Positions 7,609 to 17,244 of a stretch of 64,000 nucleotides of DNA are shown piece by piece. Both the position numbers and the translations under genes were made by a program. The DNA comes from Litorimonas cladophorae (GTDB lineage: Bacteria; Pseudomonadota; Alphaproteobacteria; Caulobacterales; Maricaulaceae): contig NZ_BMYV01000003.1 of NCBI RefSeq assembly GCF_014652455.1, positions 335,299 to 399,298 on the forward strand, read 5' to 3'. The notes under the pieces are model-generated. The model did no database searches. It was not told the DNA's origin and saw only the letters and a program-made list of their open reading frames with translations. Numbering within the stretch: the first letter of the stretch is position 1; every line of letters starts with the position of its first letter.

Positions 7609-10056
7609 ATGACGCCACCGCCTTCCGCTACTGCCAATTACGACGCGGGTTACCAATATGCGCCCGAAGACATTCATGCCATGATGGCAGAGGTCACGGC
7701 GCAACAGGGTAACAGCTTCTGGCGTGCGGTTCGGGCGCTTTTCATGACGGCTTTGGGCTGCATTATTTTGCTCTGCGTTTTAGCGTATAATCCGTTTGAC
7801 CCAACGGGTGACACGGCCGGCATCGGTGTGGGTCGACATCCTCTGGGTGCAGGGGGTGCGAACGTCGCCAACATCATCATGCAAACTTTGGGCTGGGGTG
7901 GCTTGATGGGCGGCGGATTAATCGTGCTGTCTGGAATCCGTCGATTGATGGGCCGCGTCGGTTATCGAACGCGCCTGATGAAATGGAAGCGATTTGGGAT
8001 TGGCGCTGGCGCCGTGCTGCTGGGTACCATGACCCTTTCCGCCTTCCCTATTCCGCAAAGTTGGCCAATGGCCAGTGGTTTGGGTGGCTGGATCGGAGAT
8101 CTACTTCATTTGACCCCAAAAGGCTGGCTTGATGCGTTTAACGTGCCGCTCTCTGGTCTTTGGATCGCGATTTTATCCTTTGCCAGCGCTGCCTATCTCC
8201 TCGCGCTTTACTTAGGAGTAGTGACAAAAGATCTATTGGATATAGCTGATGCTGCCACTTTGGTTTGGGCTTATATCCGTGTTTGGTTTGACCGTTTGTC
8301 TGCGTGGCTGGTCCGGATTTTCCGTCGCGGCTATGAAGACCCAATGGACGCGCAGATGCAATCTGAACCTATCTATCGCGACATTCCAGATACACCATTG
8401 CCCATTGCTGAACCCATTGCTGAACCCGTGACCTACGCACCGGAGCCAATGGTTGCTCCGATCGCCGCTCCGGCACCTAAAACTCGAAAGACGCCAGCCA
8501 AGCGCAAGGCAGCCCAAAAATCAAATGGGCAGGTCAACTTTGACTTTTCCAATTCCGATGAGTTCGTTCTTCCAGGTCTCGATCTGTTAAAAGCTCCGCC
8601 ACCCAGGTCTAATAACCATGATCAAGGCGCCCTGCGCCGTGCATCTGAACAGCTTCACAAAGTCATGGGCGACTATGGCGTGGACGGCGAAATGGGCGGC
8701 GTGAGCCCTGGCCCAGTTGTCACACTCTTCGAATTTGAGCCCGCCCCCGGTGTGAAATCACAACGCATTATCAATCTATCCGACGACATCGCCCGAAATA
8801 TGAGCGCGCAATCAGCACGAATTGCCGTTGTCCCAGGGCGCAACGCAATGGGCGTCGAACTACCGAACCGCAAACGCGAGATGGTCTGGCTGCAAAATAT
8901 GCTGGCCTCTGACGCCTTCACGCAATCCGGCGCGGCGCTTCCTTTGATCCTTGGCGAAGATATTGGCGGCACGCCTTTCATCGCTGACCTCGCGAAAATG
9001 CCCCATTTACTTGTCGCCGGTACGACGGGTTCGGGTAAGTCCGTTGGCGTCAATGCGATGATCTTATCGCTCATGTACACGCTCACGCCAGAGCAATGTA
9101 AGTTCATCATGATCGACCCGAAAATGCTCGAGCTTTCGGTCTATGACGGCTGTCCGCATTTGCTCGCACCTGTCGTGACAGAGCCGAAAAAGGCCGTTGT
9201 CGCGCTGAAATGGACCGTGCGGGAAATGGAAGATCGCTATCGCAAAATGGCTAAAATGAACGTCCGGAATATGGCGGGCTTCAATGAAAAAGTCGCAGAA
9301 TTTAAGGCCTCGGGCGAAGTCATGACCAAGACGATCATGACAGGATACAACAAAGAATCGGGCGAGCCCGAATATGAAACCGAAGAACTCTCTTTCGAGC
9401 CCATGCCTTACATCGTCGTCATTATTGACGAGATGGCTGACCTGATGATGGTCGCCAAGAAAGACATCGAAGGCTCCGTCCAACGCTTGGCGCAAATGGC
9501 GCGGGCGGCGGGTATTCACGTGATTATGGCGACGCAGCGTCCGTCGACCGATGTCATCACAGGCACGATTAAAGCCAACTTCCCTGCCCGAATTTGTTTC
9601 CGCGTCGGGTCCAAAATTGACAGCCGCGTTATCCTTGGCGAACAAGGCGGCGAAGCGCTGCTCGGTAATGGTGACATGCTGTTCTCGGCCACGGGTCGGC
9701 CGCGTCGTTTGCATGGTCCTTTCGTCAGTGACGGCGAAGTTGAGCGGATTGCCAACTTCATGAAGGCACAAGGCGCGCCAAGCTATCTGGATGACATCAC
9801 GACCGAACGCGAAGAAGGCCCGTCCGACGCCAAGCTGGCCGGCGGTGGGTCCGAAGGTGGTTCACTCTTTGATCAAGCCGTCGCCATTGTTGCCCGCGAC
9901 CGCAAAGCCTCGACCAGCTATGTGCAGCGCAAACTCTCCATCGGATATAACCGCGCCGCAGATCTCGTCGAACGGATGGAAACCGAAGGCATGATCGGCC
10001 CCAGCGGCGCAGGCGGAAAACGCGAAATTTTTCTGCCTGAGGAAGAAGCGTTTTAG
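7609..10056 (+). CDS. ftsK: DNA translocase FtsK
   Basis: An 815-residue septal DNA pump that coordinates chromosome segregation with division. The N-terminal 230 residues hold about four transmembrane helices. A Pro/Ala/Glu-rich linker with a short duplicated PIAE unit follows (about 250-310). Then come the alpha/beta motor domains with Walker A GTTGSGKS at residues 471-478, Walker B VVIIDEMADLM and the ATQRPSTDVITG motif, and finally the winged-helix gamma domain (KOPS reader) at about 750-815. The ATG at 7609 has an AGG five bases upstream; an upstream TTG extends the frame by 33 residues and is less likely. The stop is only 2 bases from the end of the convergent YaaC-like gene. Confidence 0.96.
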   Translation: MTPPPSATANYDAGYQYAPEDIHAMMAEVTAQQGNSFWRAVRALFMTALGCIILLCVLAYNPFDPTGDTAGIGVGRHPLGAGGANVANIIMQTLGWGGLMGGGLIVLSGIRRLMGRVGYRTRLMKWKRFGIGAGAVLLGTMTLSAFPIPQSWPMASGLGGWIGDLLHLTPKGWLDAFNVPLSGLWIAILSFASAAYLLALYLGVVTKDLLDIADAATLVWAYIRVWFDRLSAWLVRIFRRGYEDPMDAQMQSEPIYRDIPDTPLPIAEPIAEPVTYAPEPMVAPIAAPAPKTRKTPAKRKAAQKSNGQVNFDFSNSDEFVLPGLDLLKAPPPRSNNHDQGALRRASEQLHKVMGDYGVDGEMGGVSPGPVVTLFEFEPAPGVKSQRIINLSDDIARNMSAQSARIAVVPGRNAMGVELPNRKREMVWLQNMLASDAFTQSGAALPLILGEDIGGTPFIADLAKMPHLLVAGTTGSGKSVGVNAMILSLMYTLTPEQCKFIMIDPKMLELSVYDGCPHLLAPVVTEPKKAVVALKWTVREMEDRYRKMAKMNVRNMAGFNEKVAEFKASGEVMTKTIMTGYNKESGEPEYETEELSFEPMPYIVVIIDEMADLMMVAKKDIEGSVQRLAQMARAAGIHVIMATQRPSTDVITGTIKANFPARICFRVGSKIDSRVILGEQGGEALLGNGDMLFSATGRPRRLHGPFVSDGEVERIANFMKAQGAPSYLDDITTEREEGPSDAKLAGGGSEGGSLFDQAVAIVARDRKASTSYVQRKLSIGYNRAADLVERMETEGMIGPSGAGGKREIFLPEEEAF

Positions 10057-10058
10057 GG

Positions 10059-11207
10059 TTAAACTATTGCTGCTTTCGCCACCTCTTGTTCGGCAAATTC
10101 ACTAGCCATCAGATATAACCATTGATCAGGTTGATTCTCTATGAATTCCGAAATGAATGCACCAAAATTTCCATCCAAGTAATGCTTTAACTTCTGAGGC
10201 CTGTATCGAGCCAATGAACCTAGATAGAAGAAAACTCCATAAATTGAACAGACTTGTGGCCAAGTTCGTTCGTCTTCCGATAAATAGATATAGTGCTTCC
10301 TGAAAGGCTTCTGAGTCGAAACCGAACTCCATAAATGATCCGAAACCAAACTCGATAATTTGTTGATTTTTTCTGATGGTCTTCCAGTAGAAATAGGGGA
10401 CATTAATTCCAAAGAGATTAGGTCAGAACCTCTCTCCATTAGGGACCCATTCCTAAGCTCTTCGCATTTAACGACACGCCAATGATCACTAAGATACGTT
10501 AAATTAAGTAAGTCCCATTGGGTATATGCGAGCCTTCTATATTCCGATTTAGGCAAATTCATCTTCGCCCAAATGAAGCCTCCAGATTTATCGTGAAGAT
10601 ATTCAATTTCTGGAATATTAATAAATCTTTCTTTTTTTCCTGCCGCCGCACACCACAGTCGGTGTCCTACCAAAACTTGAGAAAACATATCCTTCATCGA
10701 GAATTCAAATCTTTGTTCCTCAAAACCTTCTGGATCATATTCCTTGTAGAAATCTTCAAATAAATTTGGAGGATTTCCGGTTCGACTTTTATGGCCAATC
10801 AGCTTAGATGTAGTAGGCTTATTTCCTAAGGTGCTAAATTTGAGACTTAATCCATGATGACTATCGCTTATAGTGACGTATCTACCACGCATTAGGAGCA
10901 GGCATTTTATCAAATTGTGAAATGAGTAATACACAAGCAATGGCTTGGCATTTTCCACATTAGCGTATTTTGATGCTTGATAAAAATCTTTGGCTTGATC
11001 AAAATATGCCAAAGCTTCCTTAATTCTCTTTTTGGATGCATCTGACTGAGATATCGACGTTCTTATTACATTAAATGGATCGCTGGCAAATACTCTTGGT
11101 TGCATTGAAAACTTCGTTGATTTTTTCTTCGCCGGCCAAAAAGAAAATCCTACCTCTCGACTGTTTATCTTGAGAGGTTCACCAATTCTATAATTTGCTA
11201 CTTTCAT
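10059..11207 (-). CDS. YaaC-family protein, AT-rich, probably acquired
   Basis: A 382-residue protein resembling the YaaC-like family: the central YFDQAKDFYQASKYA and KPLLVYYSFHNLIKCLLL segments and the C-terminal SSLVRY-like region (LGSLARYRP) fit the family pattern. No signal peptide or catalytic motif is evident, and the family has no settled function. The coding region is strikingly AT-rich: bases 10681-10740 contain 20 G+C of 60, against 37 of 60 in ftsK at 9661-9720. Its start is 9 bases after the M24 peptidase stop, with its GGGGGA ribosome site overlapping that stop codon, and its end is 2 bases from the ftsK stop. This suggests a compact horizontally acquired gene. Family call moderate, function unknown. 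Confidence 0.75.
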   Translation of the reverse strand: MKVANYRIGEPLKINSREVGFSFWPAKKKSTKFSMQPRVFASDPFNVIRTSISQSDASKKRIKEALAYFDQAKDFYQASKYANVENAKPLLVYYSFHNLIKCLLLMRGRYVTISDSHHGLSLKFSTLGNKPTTSKLIGHKSRTGNPPNLFEDFYKEYDPEGFEEQRFEFSMKDMFSQVLVGHRLWCAAAGKKERFINIPEIEYLHDKSGGFIWAKMNLPKSEYRRLAYTQWDLLNLTYLSDHWRVVKCEELRNGSLMERGSDLISLELMSPISTGRPSEKINKLSSLVSDHLWSSVSTQKPFRKHYIYLSEDERTWPQVCSIYGVFFYLGSLARYRPQKLKHYLDGNFGAFISEFIENQPDQWLYLMASEFAEQEVAKAAIV

Positions 11208-11216
11208 TTCATCCCC

Positions 11217-12452
11217 CTAGAGTTTCACACCCCCAAACGGCTCATCCACCGAATGACTCGGCTGCGTGAACCACTTCGGTCCGTCTGCTGTCATGTAGAA
11301 ATGATCTTCCAATCGCACGCCAAATTCACCCTCGCCGTTTTCTTTATACAGACAGATCATGGGTTCATTTGAGAAGCACATGCCGGGTTCCAAGATCGTA
11401 TCGTCACCCCAATTCAGATAAGGCCATTCGTGAATGTCGAGGCCAATACCGTGACCTGTGCGATGCGGCAGGCCTGGCGTTTCATAGCCCGGTCCAAAGC
11501 CGCGGGATTCCAACTCGGCGCGCGCGGCCAAATCGACATCGCCACAACGCGTTCCGATTTGCGCGGCTTCGAACGCTTTGGCTTGGGCGGCTTTTTCCGC
11601 ATTCCAAACTTTGCGGTGTTCATCCGTGGGATTGCCGAAAACATAGCTGCGCGTGATATCGGAAATATAATCATGGAGCTGACACCCCGTATCGATCAGG
11701 ACCATGTCCCCAAATTCCAGCGTCTTTGGCTCGCGCACGCCATGTGGGAACGCGCTATCGGGACCGAATAACACGATCTTGAAGTAACTGCCTTTGGCCG
11801 CGCCAACTTTGCGGTGCGCGGCGTCCAAGAACGCGCCCACTTCGGCGGTGGTCATATGCTCGCCCAACATGGACGCGGTGGCTTTGTGAACCGCCAATGT
11901 CATTTCCTTGGCGCGGGTCATCAGCGCGATTTCGGCCGGTGATTTAATCATACGGCAGGCGGCCGTGACGGAGGCGCCGTTCGAGAATGTGAAGGCGGGT
12001 GAAGCTTTGGCGATGCCGTCGCTGACAAAGAATGGCGTGGCTTCGTCCAATCCAATTTGTCCAGATGTCACACCTGCCGCCGCGAGGTGCTCGGCGATCA
12101 AGCCATAGGGACTCTCATGTTCTTCCCATGTGGCGACCTCGCCCGGGACGGTCATGAATTGCAGAATCGTGCCTTTTTCGAAGGCGGGGGCAATATAGAT
12201 CGGCGCACCTGTGGGAAGCAGCAACGCCCCCACCATGCGCTCTGAGCTATTCCAGCGCGTCCCCGTGAAATAGTAAAGCGACGTCCCCGCATGCAGGTAA
12301 AGCGCGACGAGGCCCTGCTCTGCCATCAAGCTCTGCGCCTTACTGATGCGCGCTTGAAATTCTTCCTCGGCGATGGGTTTGACCCCTGCCGTCATATCCG
12401 AGAGTTTTGCCAAGGCCTCTTCCGCCGTCCATCCGCCTACGCCTCTAGTCAT
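11217..12452 (-). CDS. M24-family metallopeptidase (Xaa-Pro aminopeptidase/dipeptidase-like)
   Basis: A 411-residue pita-bread-fold dimetal peptidase. The N-terminal creatinase-like domain (about 1-170) is followed by the catalytic domain with all five metal ligands in order: Asp in VLIDTGCQ, Asp in DYISDITRSY, His in HRTGHGIGL, Glu in SNEPMI and Glu in VRLEDHFYM. These indicate an active enzyme that removes residues N-terminal to proline or cleaves Xaa-Pro dipeptides. Exact specificity is not clear. The YaaC-like gene is directly downstream and may be translationally coupled through overlap of its ribosome site with this stop codon. Confidence 0.9.
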   Translation of the reverse strand: MTRGVGGWTAEEALAKLSDMTAGVKPIAEEEFQARISKAQSLMAEQGLVALYLHAGTSLYYFTGTRWNSSERMVGALLLPTGAPIYIAPAFEKGTILQFMTVPGEVATWEEHESPYGLIAEHLAAAGVTSGQIGLDEATPFFVSDGIAKASPAFTFSNGASVTAACRMIKSPAEIALMTRAKEMTLAVHKATASMLGEHMTTAEVGAFLDAAHRKVGAAKGSYFKIVLFGPDSAFPHGVREPKTLEFGDMVLIDTGCQLHDYISDITRSYVFGNPTDEHRKVWNAEKAAQAKAFEAAQIGTRCGDVDLAARAELESRGFGPGYETPGLPHRTGHGIGLDIHEWPYLNWGDDTILEPGMCFSNEPMICLYKENGEGEFGVRLEDHFYMTADGPKWFTQPSHSVDEPFGGVKL

Positions 12453-12560
12453 CGCCTTGATCCTCTTTTTCTCGTTCTGGCTTTGCCTCTATCAAGGCTG
12501 GACTGCTAATTCTATCTGCGATGTTGTGGCTCTTTTGTGGGCGTGATGCGTAACTAAGAC

Positions 12561-12824
12561 ATGAGCACCACGACACCCGACCGAAAATTCCCCGATGATT
12601 TCATCCCCGCAACGCCGCGACCTGATGAGGGCGCGCTGACGACGTCAGAAATCGTCGCGATGGCGTGGGACGATGAAACCAGTTTCGACAACATCCTGGC
12701 GCAATCTGGCCTGTGCGAGGGCGAAGTCATCAAGATCATGCGCGGTCACATGAAACCCAGCAGTTTCCGTATGTGGCGCAAGCGCGTGAGCGGGCGCGCG
12801 AGTAAGCATGTAGCGAAACTCTAG
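12561..12824 (+). CDS. TIGR03643/DUF2805-type small protein
   Basis: An 87-residue protein matching the small TIGR03643 family: a Leu/Thr-rich entry, SEIVAMAWDDETSFDNI, then the helix-turn-helix-like stretch GEVIKIMRGHMKPSSFRMW and a basic tail. The family is common in marine proteobacteria and Bacteroidetes; the HTH-like core suggests nucleic-acid binding, but nothing is established. It is divergent from the M24 peptidase and stands alone before a gene-poor stretch. Confidence 0.8.
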   Translation: MSTTTPDRKFPDDFIPATPRPDEGALTTSEIVAMAWDDETSFDNILAQSGLCEGEVIKIMRGHMKPSSFRMWRKRVSGRASKHVAKL

Positions 12825-13274
12825 GCGAGCAAAAGCCCCCACAGCCCACAATTTTTCAAAGAGGGTCTGCCAGATTACGCGATGTCCGATAAAATGGGAC
12901 GTCCGCAGGATCGGCACTCACGACGGAATACCGAATAAGAGTTTTGTTTTTCGCAAGTGGTAATCCTGCGGCGATGCTTCTCGTGTAGCGGCCTCACTTG
13001 ATTGCCGCCGTTACAGGCTGTCAGGCACGCGCTACCCGGCCCCTTGAAATCTGGCGTTACCCAAACCTCAATAGACACACCGTCTCTCGATACAAACCAG
13101 TCACGTATACTTGCCTGTCCCGTGTCCGAAAGAACCACTTAAACATAGGGGTAAAATGGGCGACGGGGATCAATCTCTTGTTATTTTTATAAGACCCTGA
13201 AAATGAGGGGTTATAATTCATCGAACCCAGGGATCATTTCCCTTTGGGCAGATGATAGGAGATTAAATCACGCT
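12825..13274. other. 450-base stretch without a confident gene
   Basis: Lies between the TIGR03643-type gene and the convergent PPIase gene. A minus-strand open frame (12875-13138, 87 codons) contains several Cys and a plausible coding texture (for example VTPDFKGPGSACLTACNGG) but has no recognised domain and no ribosome-binding site I can see. It may be a remnant. No RNA gene, repeat or terminator is evident here. Confidence 0.4.
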
Positions 13275-13745
13275 CTAGTGATGATGCCCGCCGACGCCGT
13301 GGGCATGACCGTGGGCGATTTCGTCGGCTGTGGCGTCGCGGCTCTCTGTGATCTCGACGTCGAAGTTTAGGTTCACCCCAGCCAGCGGGTGGTTCCCGTC
13401 AATGAAGACTTCTTCGCCCAAGACATTCACAACGCGAAAAATGGGCGAGGCAGGTTCATCATTGATCTTAAATTGAAGACCCGGTTTCACCTCTGTGCCC
13501 GGTGGAAATTGCGCGAGTTTTACGTTCATCTTAAAGGCTGGATTAACCTCGCCATACCCCTCTTTGGCGGGCAGCGAGACCGATTTTTTATCTCCCACAG
13601 ATAAGGTCTGCATCTCCTTGTCGAGGGCTGGCAAAATTTGGCCACTCCCCGCGAGATAGAGCATCGGGTCACGCCCCGCCGAACTATCCAGCACCTCACC
13701 CGCATCGTTTTTTAGCGTGTAGTGAAATCCGATGACTTTGGTCAT
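13275..13745 (-). CDS. SlyD-type FKBP peptidyl-prolyl isomerase
   Basis: A 156-residue cis-trans prolyl isomerase/chaperone. The FKBP half-domains flank an inserted IF (chaperone) domain at about residues 70-120, as in SlyD: the start GFHYTLKNDAGEVLDSS, then MLYLAGSGQILPALDKEM, and after the insert GNHPLAGVNLNFDVEI. The C-terminus ends in a His-rich tail (HGHAHGVGGHHH) like the metal-binding tail of SlyD, which can carry nickel. The ATG is preceded by AAGGACG at 8 bases; an upstream start would add 16 residues. Confidence 0.92.
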   Translation of the reverse strand: MTKVIGFHYTLKNDAGEVLDSSAGRDPMLYLAGSGQILPALDKEMQTLSVGDKKSVSLPAKEGYGEVNPAFKMNVKLAQFPPGTEVKPGLQFKINDEPASPIFRVVNVLGEEVFIDGNHPLAGVNLNFDVEITESRDATADEIAHGHAHGVGGHHH

Positions 13746-13810
13746 GATGGGTCGTCCTTTAATTTTGCAGGGGCGTGATAAGGGATGGAGCATGGTGGGC
13801 CAATAAAAAT

Positions 13811-14377
13811 CTAGGTTTCACTTTCACTCCACCTCAACATTTCAGAATATAACGTAAACTTCTGACGCCCCTCGTTCGATAGGTCATCTCGATACAGTCC
13901 AATAAGGTACTCCAGCGCATATTCATAAAGACGACCTGCCGCGAGTTCGATGTAAAATAAGCCCTTTGCTTTATCTTGAGGAACGCCGACACCATCTCGC
14001 AGCCCTAAGCCATAGCAATATTGTGATTTTGGAAAACCTTGATCCGCCGACGCTTTGTACAAATTTACAGCGGCCTCGTGATCACCGCGCTCCCAGAGTC
14101 GACACGCATGTTGATACTGTGCCTCCGCGACGCCCGCTTCGGAACTTTGTCGCATTTTGTCGTTGTACCATGCCTCCATTTTCTCATCGGGCATGCCAGG
14201 TCGCGACAAATACGCCTCCAAATATGCGAACTTTTGGGGGTTAGACTTTAGAAGGCTAGCAAGTTTTTTGTCTGTTATTTCAAATATCAGATCGTAAGTT
14301 TCTGCATCGCAATAACCCAGCGCATCAATCAGGCACTCAACAAATTTGACGTTACTTTTGATTTCATCACTATCCAT
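13811..14377 (-). CDS. Small Sel1-repeat protein
   Basis: A 188-residue soluble protein without signal peptide. Residues about 85-165 contain Sel1/TPR-like repeats, seen as AEAQYQHACRLWERGD and SQYCYGLGLRDGVGVPQDKAKG, the classic (A)xxxYGLxYxxGxGVxxDxxKA pattern. Sel1 repeats mediate protein-protein contacts; the partner is unknown. It lies upstream of the SlyD-type gene on the same strand (65-base gap) and downstream of the pnp terminator, so it is probably transcribed from its own promoter. Confidence 0.7.
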   Translation of the reverse strand: MDSDEIKSNVKFVECLIDALGYCDAETYDLIFEITDKKLASLLKSNPQKFAYLEAYLSRPGMPDEKMEAWYNDKMRQSSEAGVAEAQYQHACRLWERGDHEAAVNLYKASADQGFPKSQYCYGLGLRDGVGVPQDKAKGLFYIELAAGRLYEYALEYLIGLYRDDLSNEGRQKFTLYSEMLRWSESET

Positions 14378-14444
14378 TTGCCGCGCTCCTCATTTTTCTG
14401 AAAATAGCACCGTGCCGTGTAAGATTAAGTAAACCGGTCGCCCA

Positions 14445-14482
14445 ACAAAAAACCCGCTCTCTTTCGAGGGCGGGTTTTCTTT
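14445..14482 (-). terminator. Rho-independent terminator downstream of pnp
   Basis: An 11-bp stem AACCCGCTCTC/GAGGGCGGGTT (one G-T pair) with a T-run on both strands (AAAAAA on the left, TTTTCTTTTA on the right). It lies about 85 bases beyond the pnp stop on the minus strand and can act bidirectionally. Confidence 0.85.
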
Positions 14483-14503
14483 TATCTATCTAACTTGGTT
14501 ACA

Positions 14504-14570
14504 CCGACACGTTACCGTGTCGGCTAGCGATTGGAATTGATCCTATTGGATCAATTCCGGACATCGCTAG
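14504..14570. repeat. Tandem perfect hairpins at the pnp 3' end
   Basis: Two adjoining inverted repeats. The first has an 8-bp stem CCGACACG/CGTGTCGG with loop TTAC (14504-14523). The second is nested: outer arms CTAGCGAT/ATCGCTAG (14524-14531 and 14563-14570) and inner arms GGAATTGATCC/GGATCAATTCC (14533-14543 and 14548-14558) with loop TATT. The outer arm includes the pnp stop codon. They precede the T-run terminator and may protect or process the pnp transcript end. Confidence 0.75.
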
Positions 14571-16765
14571 TCTTCGCGACGCTTACGTGGACGACGTGCG
14601 CGCTTTGGCTTGTCGTCTCCGCCATTGTCTTCGGCTGGGGCATCGCCCTCTTCGCGTGGGATTTCGAGACCTGTTTCTTGGTCAACGAATTTCATCGACA
14701 GACGCACTTTACCGCGATCGTCGAAGCCCATGAGCTTGACGTAAACTTCTTGGCCTTCAGCCAGGAAGTCAGATGGGTGGTTCACGCGCTCAGGTTTGAT
14801 CTGAGAGACATGCACAAGGCCGTCTTTTTTGCCAAAGAAGTTCACGAATGCGCCGAAATCGACAACTTTCACGACTTTACCTTTGTAGATCGCGCCAGCT
14901 TCTGGATCAGCCGTTAGGCCGTGGATCCATTCGCGTGCAGCGTCGATGGACTTTTTGTCCGTCGAGGCGATCTTGATTGTGCCATCGTCTTCAACAGAAA
15001 CGCGAGCGCCTGTTGTGTCAACGATTTCACGGATGACCTTGCCGCCTGTACCGATGACGTCACGGATTTTATCAACCGGGATTTTCATCGTTTCAATGCG
15101 TGGAGCAAATTCACCAACTTCTTCACGGGAAGAGGCGAGGCCTTTGTTCATTTCGTCGAGGATATGAAGACGACCTGCATTGGCTTGCTCAAGCGCAGTT
15201 GTCATGATCTCTTCGGAAATACCGGCGATCTTGATGTCCATCTGTAGGGACGTGATGCCTTCGGATGTACCCGCAACTTTAAAGTCCATGTCACCGAGGT
15301 GATCTTCGTCGCCGAGGATATCAGACAGAACAGCAATGCCGCTCTCTTCTTTGATGAGGCCCATTGCGATACCAGACACTGGACGCTTCAACGGAACGCC
15401 TGCATCCATCATAGCCAATGAACAGCCACAAACTGTCGCCATGGAAGACGACCCATTTGATTCCATGATCTCGGAGACCAAACGGATTGTGTAGGGGAAG
15501 TCTTCTGGTGTCGGAAGCACAGCCTGAAGCGCGCGCCATGCGAGCTTACCATGACCATGTTCGCGACGGGACGTGCCGCCCATGCGACCCGCTTCACCAA
15601 CAGAATATGGTGGGAAGTTATAGTGCAAGAGGAACTTGTTTTTGATCGTGCCAGTCAGCTGATCAACGAACTGCTCGTCATCAGATGTGCCCAATGTCGC
15701 CACGCAAAGCGCTTGTGTTTCGCCGCGTGTGAATAAAGCCGAACCATGTGTACGCTCGAGAAGGCCAACTTGGCTTTCGATTGGGCGAACTTGGTCAAGC
15801 TTACGACCGTCGATACGTTTCTTTGTCTTGATGACAGTTGTACGGACCGTTTCGGATTCGATGGATTTGAACACGTCAGAAAAGACGTTGGACTTCATGC
15901 CATCTGGATTTTCGTCAGAGGCTGCAAGAGCCGCTTCAGCTTCAGCGCGAACAGTACGCAGAGCGTCTTGACGCTCCATTTTGTCTGTTTTCTTATACGC
16001 CGCTTTGATGCCTTTTTCGGCAATCTTTTTCATGGCTTTCTTCTCAGCCGTGTAATCTGGCGATTCAAAAGTCCAAGCTGGCTTGGCAGCTTGCTCGGCC
16101 AAATCGATGATCGCATCGATGACGTCTTGGCAACTCTCATGCGCGAACATAACGGCGCCGATCATTTGCTCTTCTGTGAGTTCGTCAGCTTGGCTTTCCA
16201 CCATCATGACGGCGTCTTCTGTACCTGCAACAACGAGGTCGAGTTCGGATTCTTCGAGCTCTTGCAGCGTTGGGTTCAAGACATAGTCACCATCGATAAG
16301 GCCAACGCGGGACGCCGCGATTGGGCCCATGAACGGAAGACCTGAAATGGCCAAGGCAGCAGATGCGCCGATCATGCCGAGGATATCTGGCTCGTTTTCG
16401 AGATCATGCTGTAGAACTGTGATGACGACCTGAACTTCGTTTTTGAAACCCTTTGGGAACAATGGACGGATTGGACGGTCAGTCAGGCGGGAGATCAAAG
16501 TCTCGCGCTCTGTCGGGCGACCTTCACGTTTGAAGTAGCCACCTGGAATTTTGCCCGCAGCGTAGAATTTTTCTTGGTAGTTTACGGTCAGCGGGAAGAA
16601 GCTTTGTCCCGGCTTTTCGGATTTCGCAGCACAGACGGTTGCGAGGAGTTTTGTGTCGCCATAGGTCACAAAAACTGCGCCGTCAGCTTGGCGGGCCATG
16701 CCGCCGGTTTCGAGGGTCAGCGTACGGCCGGCCCAATCTAGTGATACTGTTTTCTTATCGAACAT
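14567..16765 (-). CDS. pnp: Polyribonucleotide nucleotidyltransferase (PNPase)
   Basis: A 732-residue phosphorolytic 3'-5' exoribonuclease, a degradosome component. It contains two RNase PH cores (about 10-230 and 315-540, the second with the [16 protein letters not shown] catalytic stretch), a KH domain ([20 protein letters not shown], about 555-610) and an S1 domain ([20 protein letters not shown], about 622-690). A short acidic-then-basic tail ([13 protein letters not shown]) ends the protein. It follows rpsO on the same strand, the universal rpsO-pnp order. Two hairpins and a terminator follow the stop. Confidence 0.98.
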   Translation of the reverse strand: MFDKKTVSLDWAGRTLTLETGGMARQADGAVFVTYGDTKLLATVCAAKSEKPGQSFFPLTVNYQEKFYAAGKIPGGYFKREGRPTERETLISRLTDRPIRPLFPKGFKNEVQVVITVLQHDLENEPDILGMIGASAALAISGLPFMGPIAASRVGLIDGDYVLNPTLQELEESELDLVVAGTEDAVMMVESQADELTEEQMIGAVMFAHESCQDVIDAIIDLAEQAAKPAWTFESPDYTAEKKAMKKIAEKGIKAAYKKTDKMERQDALRTVRAEAEAALAASDENPDGMKSNVFSDVFKSIESETVRTTVIKTKKRIDGRKLDQVRPIESQVGLLERTHGSALFTRGETQALCVATLGTSDDEQFVDQLTGTIKNKFLLHYNFPPYSVGEAGRMGGTSRREHGHGKLAWRALQAVLPTPEDFPYTIRLVSEIMESNGSSSMATVCGCSLAMMDAGVPLKRPVSGIAMGLIKEESGIAVLSDILGDEDHLGDMDFKVAGTSEGITSLQMDIKIAGISEEIMTTALEQANAGRLHILDEMNKGLASSREEVGEFAPRIETMKIPVDKIRDVIGTGGKVIREIVDTTGARVSVEDDGTIKIASTDKKSIDAAREWIHGLTADPEAGAIYKGKVVKVVDFGAFVNFFGKKDGLVHVSQIKPERVNHPSDFLAEGQEVYVKLMGFDDRGKVRLSMKFVDQETGLEIPREEGDAPAEDNGGDDKPKRARRPRKRRED

Positions 16766-16956
16766 ACGTGTGATTTCTTTCTTTCATCGTACTTGTTTTA
16801 CTGTCTTGGCCTTTGCCTCAGAACAGTTTCCATCGGCGGTCATTCGCTTGGATGGAGAATATCGCCCCACCGTTTGAAAAGGAATTTTTCACAACGGTAA
16901 GTGCGCGAAAGGCCGCCAACTGGCGACCCTTGGTCTTAACGATAGGTTAGAGCCGA

Positions 16957-17226
16957 TTAACGACGTAGACCCAAACGTTTGATGAGGTCCTGATAACGGT
17001 CCTCGCTCTTTTTCTGAACATAGCTGAGAAGGCTACGGCGCTTGTTGACCATCAACAAAAGACCACGACGTGAGTGGTTGTCTTTTTTGTTGGTTTTGAA
17101 GTGCTCTGTCAGGTTAACAATCCGCTCTGTGAGGATTGCGATCTGAACTTCGGGTGAGCCTGTATCGCCAGGCTTCGTTGCGTATTCTGTGATCAAAGCG
17201 GCTTTGCGCTCGGGTGTGATCGACAT
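16957..17226 (-). CDS. rpsO: 30S ribosomal protein S15
   Basis: An 89-residue primary 16S-binding protein of the small subunit platform. It begins [12 protein letters not shown] and contains the S15 signature region from [15 protein letters not shown] through [17 protein letters not shown]. Length is exactly typical. The ATG is preceded by GGAG at 8 bases. It lies 18 bases downstream of truB and 191 bases upstream of pnp; the rpsO-pnp spacer is the usual site for transcript processing and a pnp promoter, but no specific motif could be confirmed. Confidence 0.98.
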   Translation of the reverse strand: MSITPERKAALITEYATKPGDTGSPEVQIAILTERIVNLTEHFKTNKKDNHSRRGLLLMVNKRRSLLSYVQKKSEDRYQDLIKRLGLRR

Positions 17227-17244
17227 CGTATTTCTCCGGTGTAA

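Noticed and set aside
8395..8425. Short tandem repeat in ftsK
   Set aside because: A duplicated 15-base unit in the Pro/Ala linker; ordinary low-complexity linker variation.
13210..13250. Possible tRNA T-arm (GGTTCGA) near 13215
   Set aside because: The flanking bases do not form a T-stem and no matching acceptor or anticodon arm is found.
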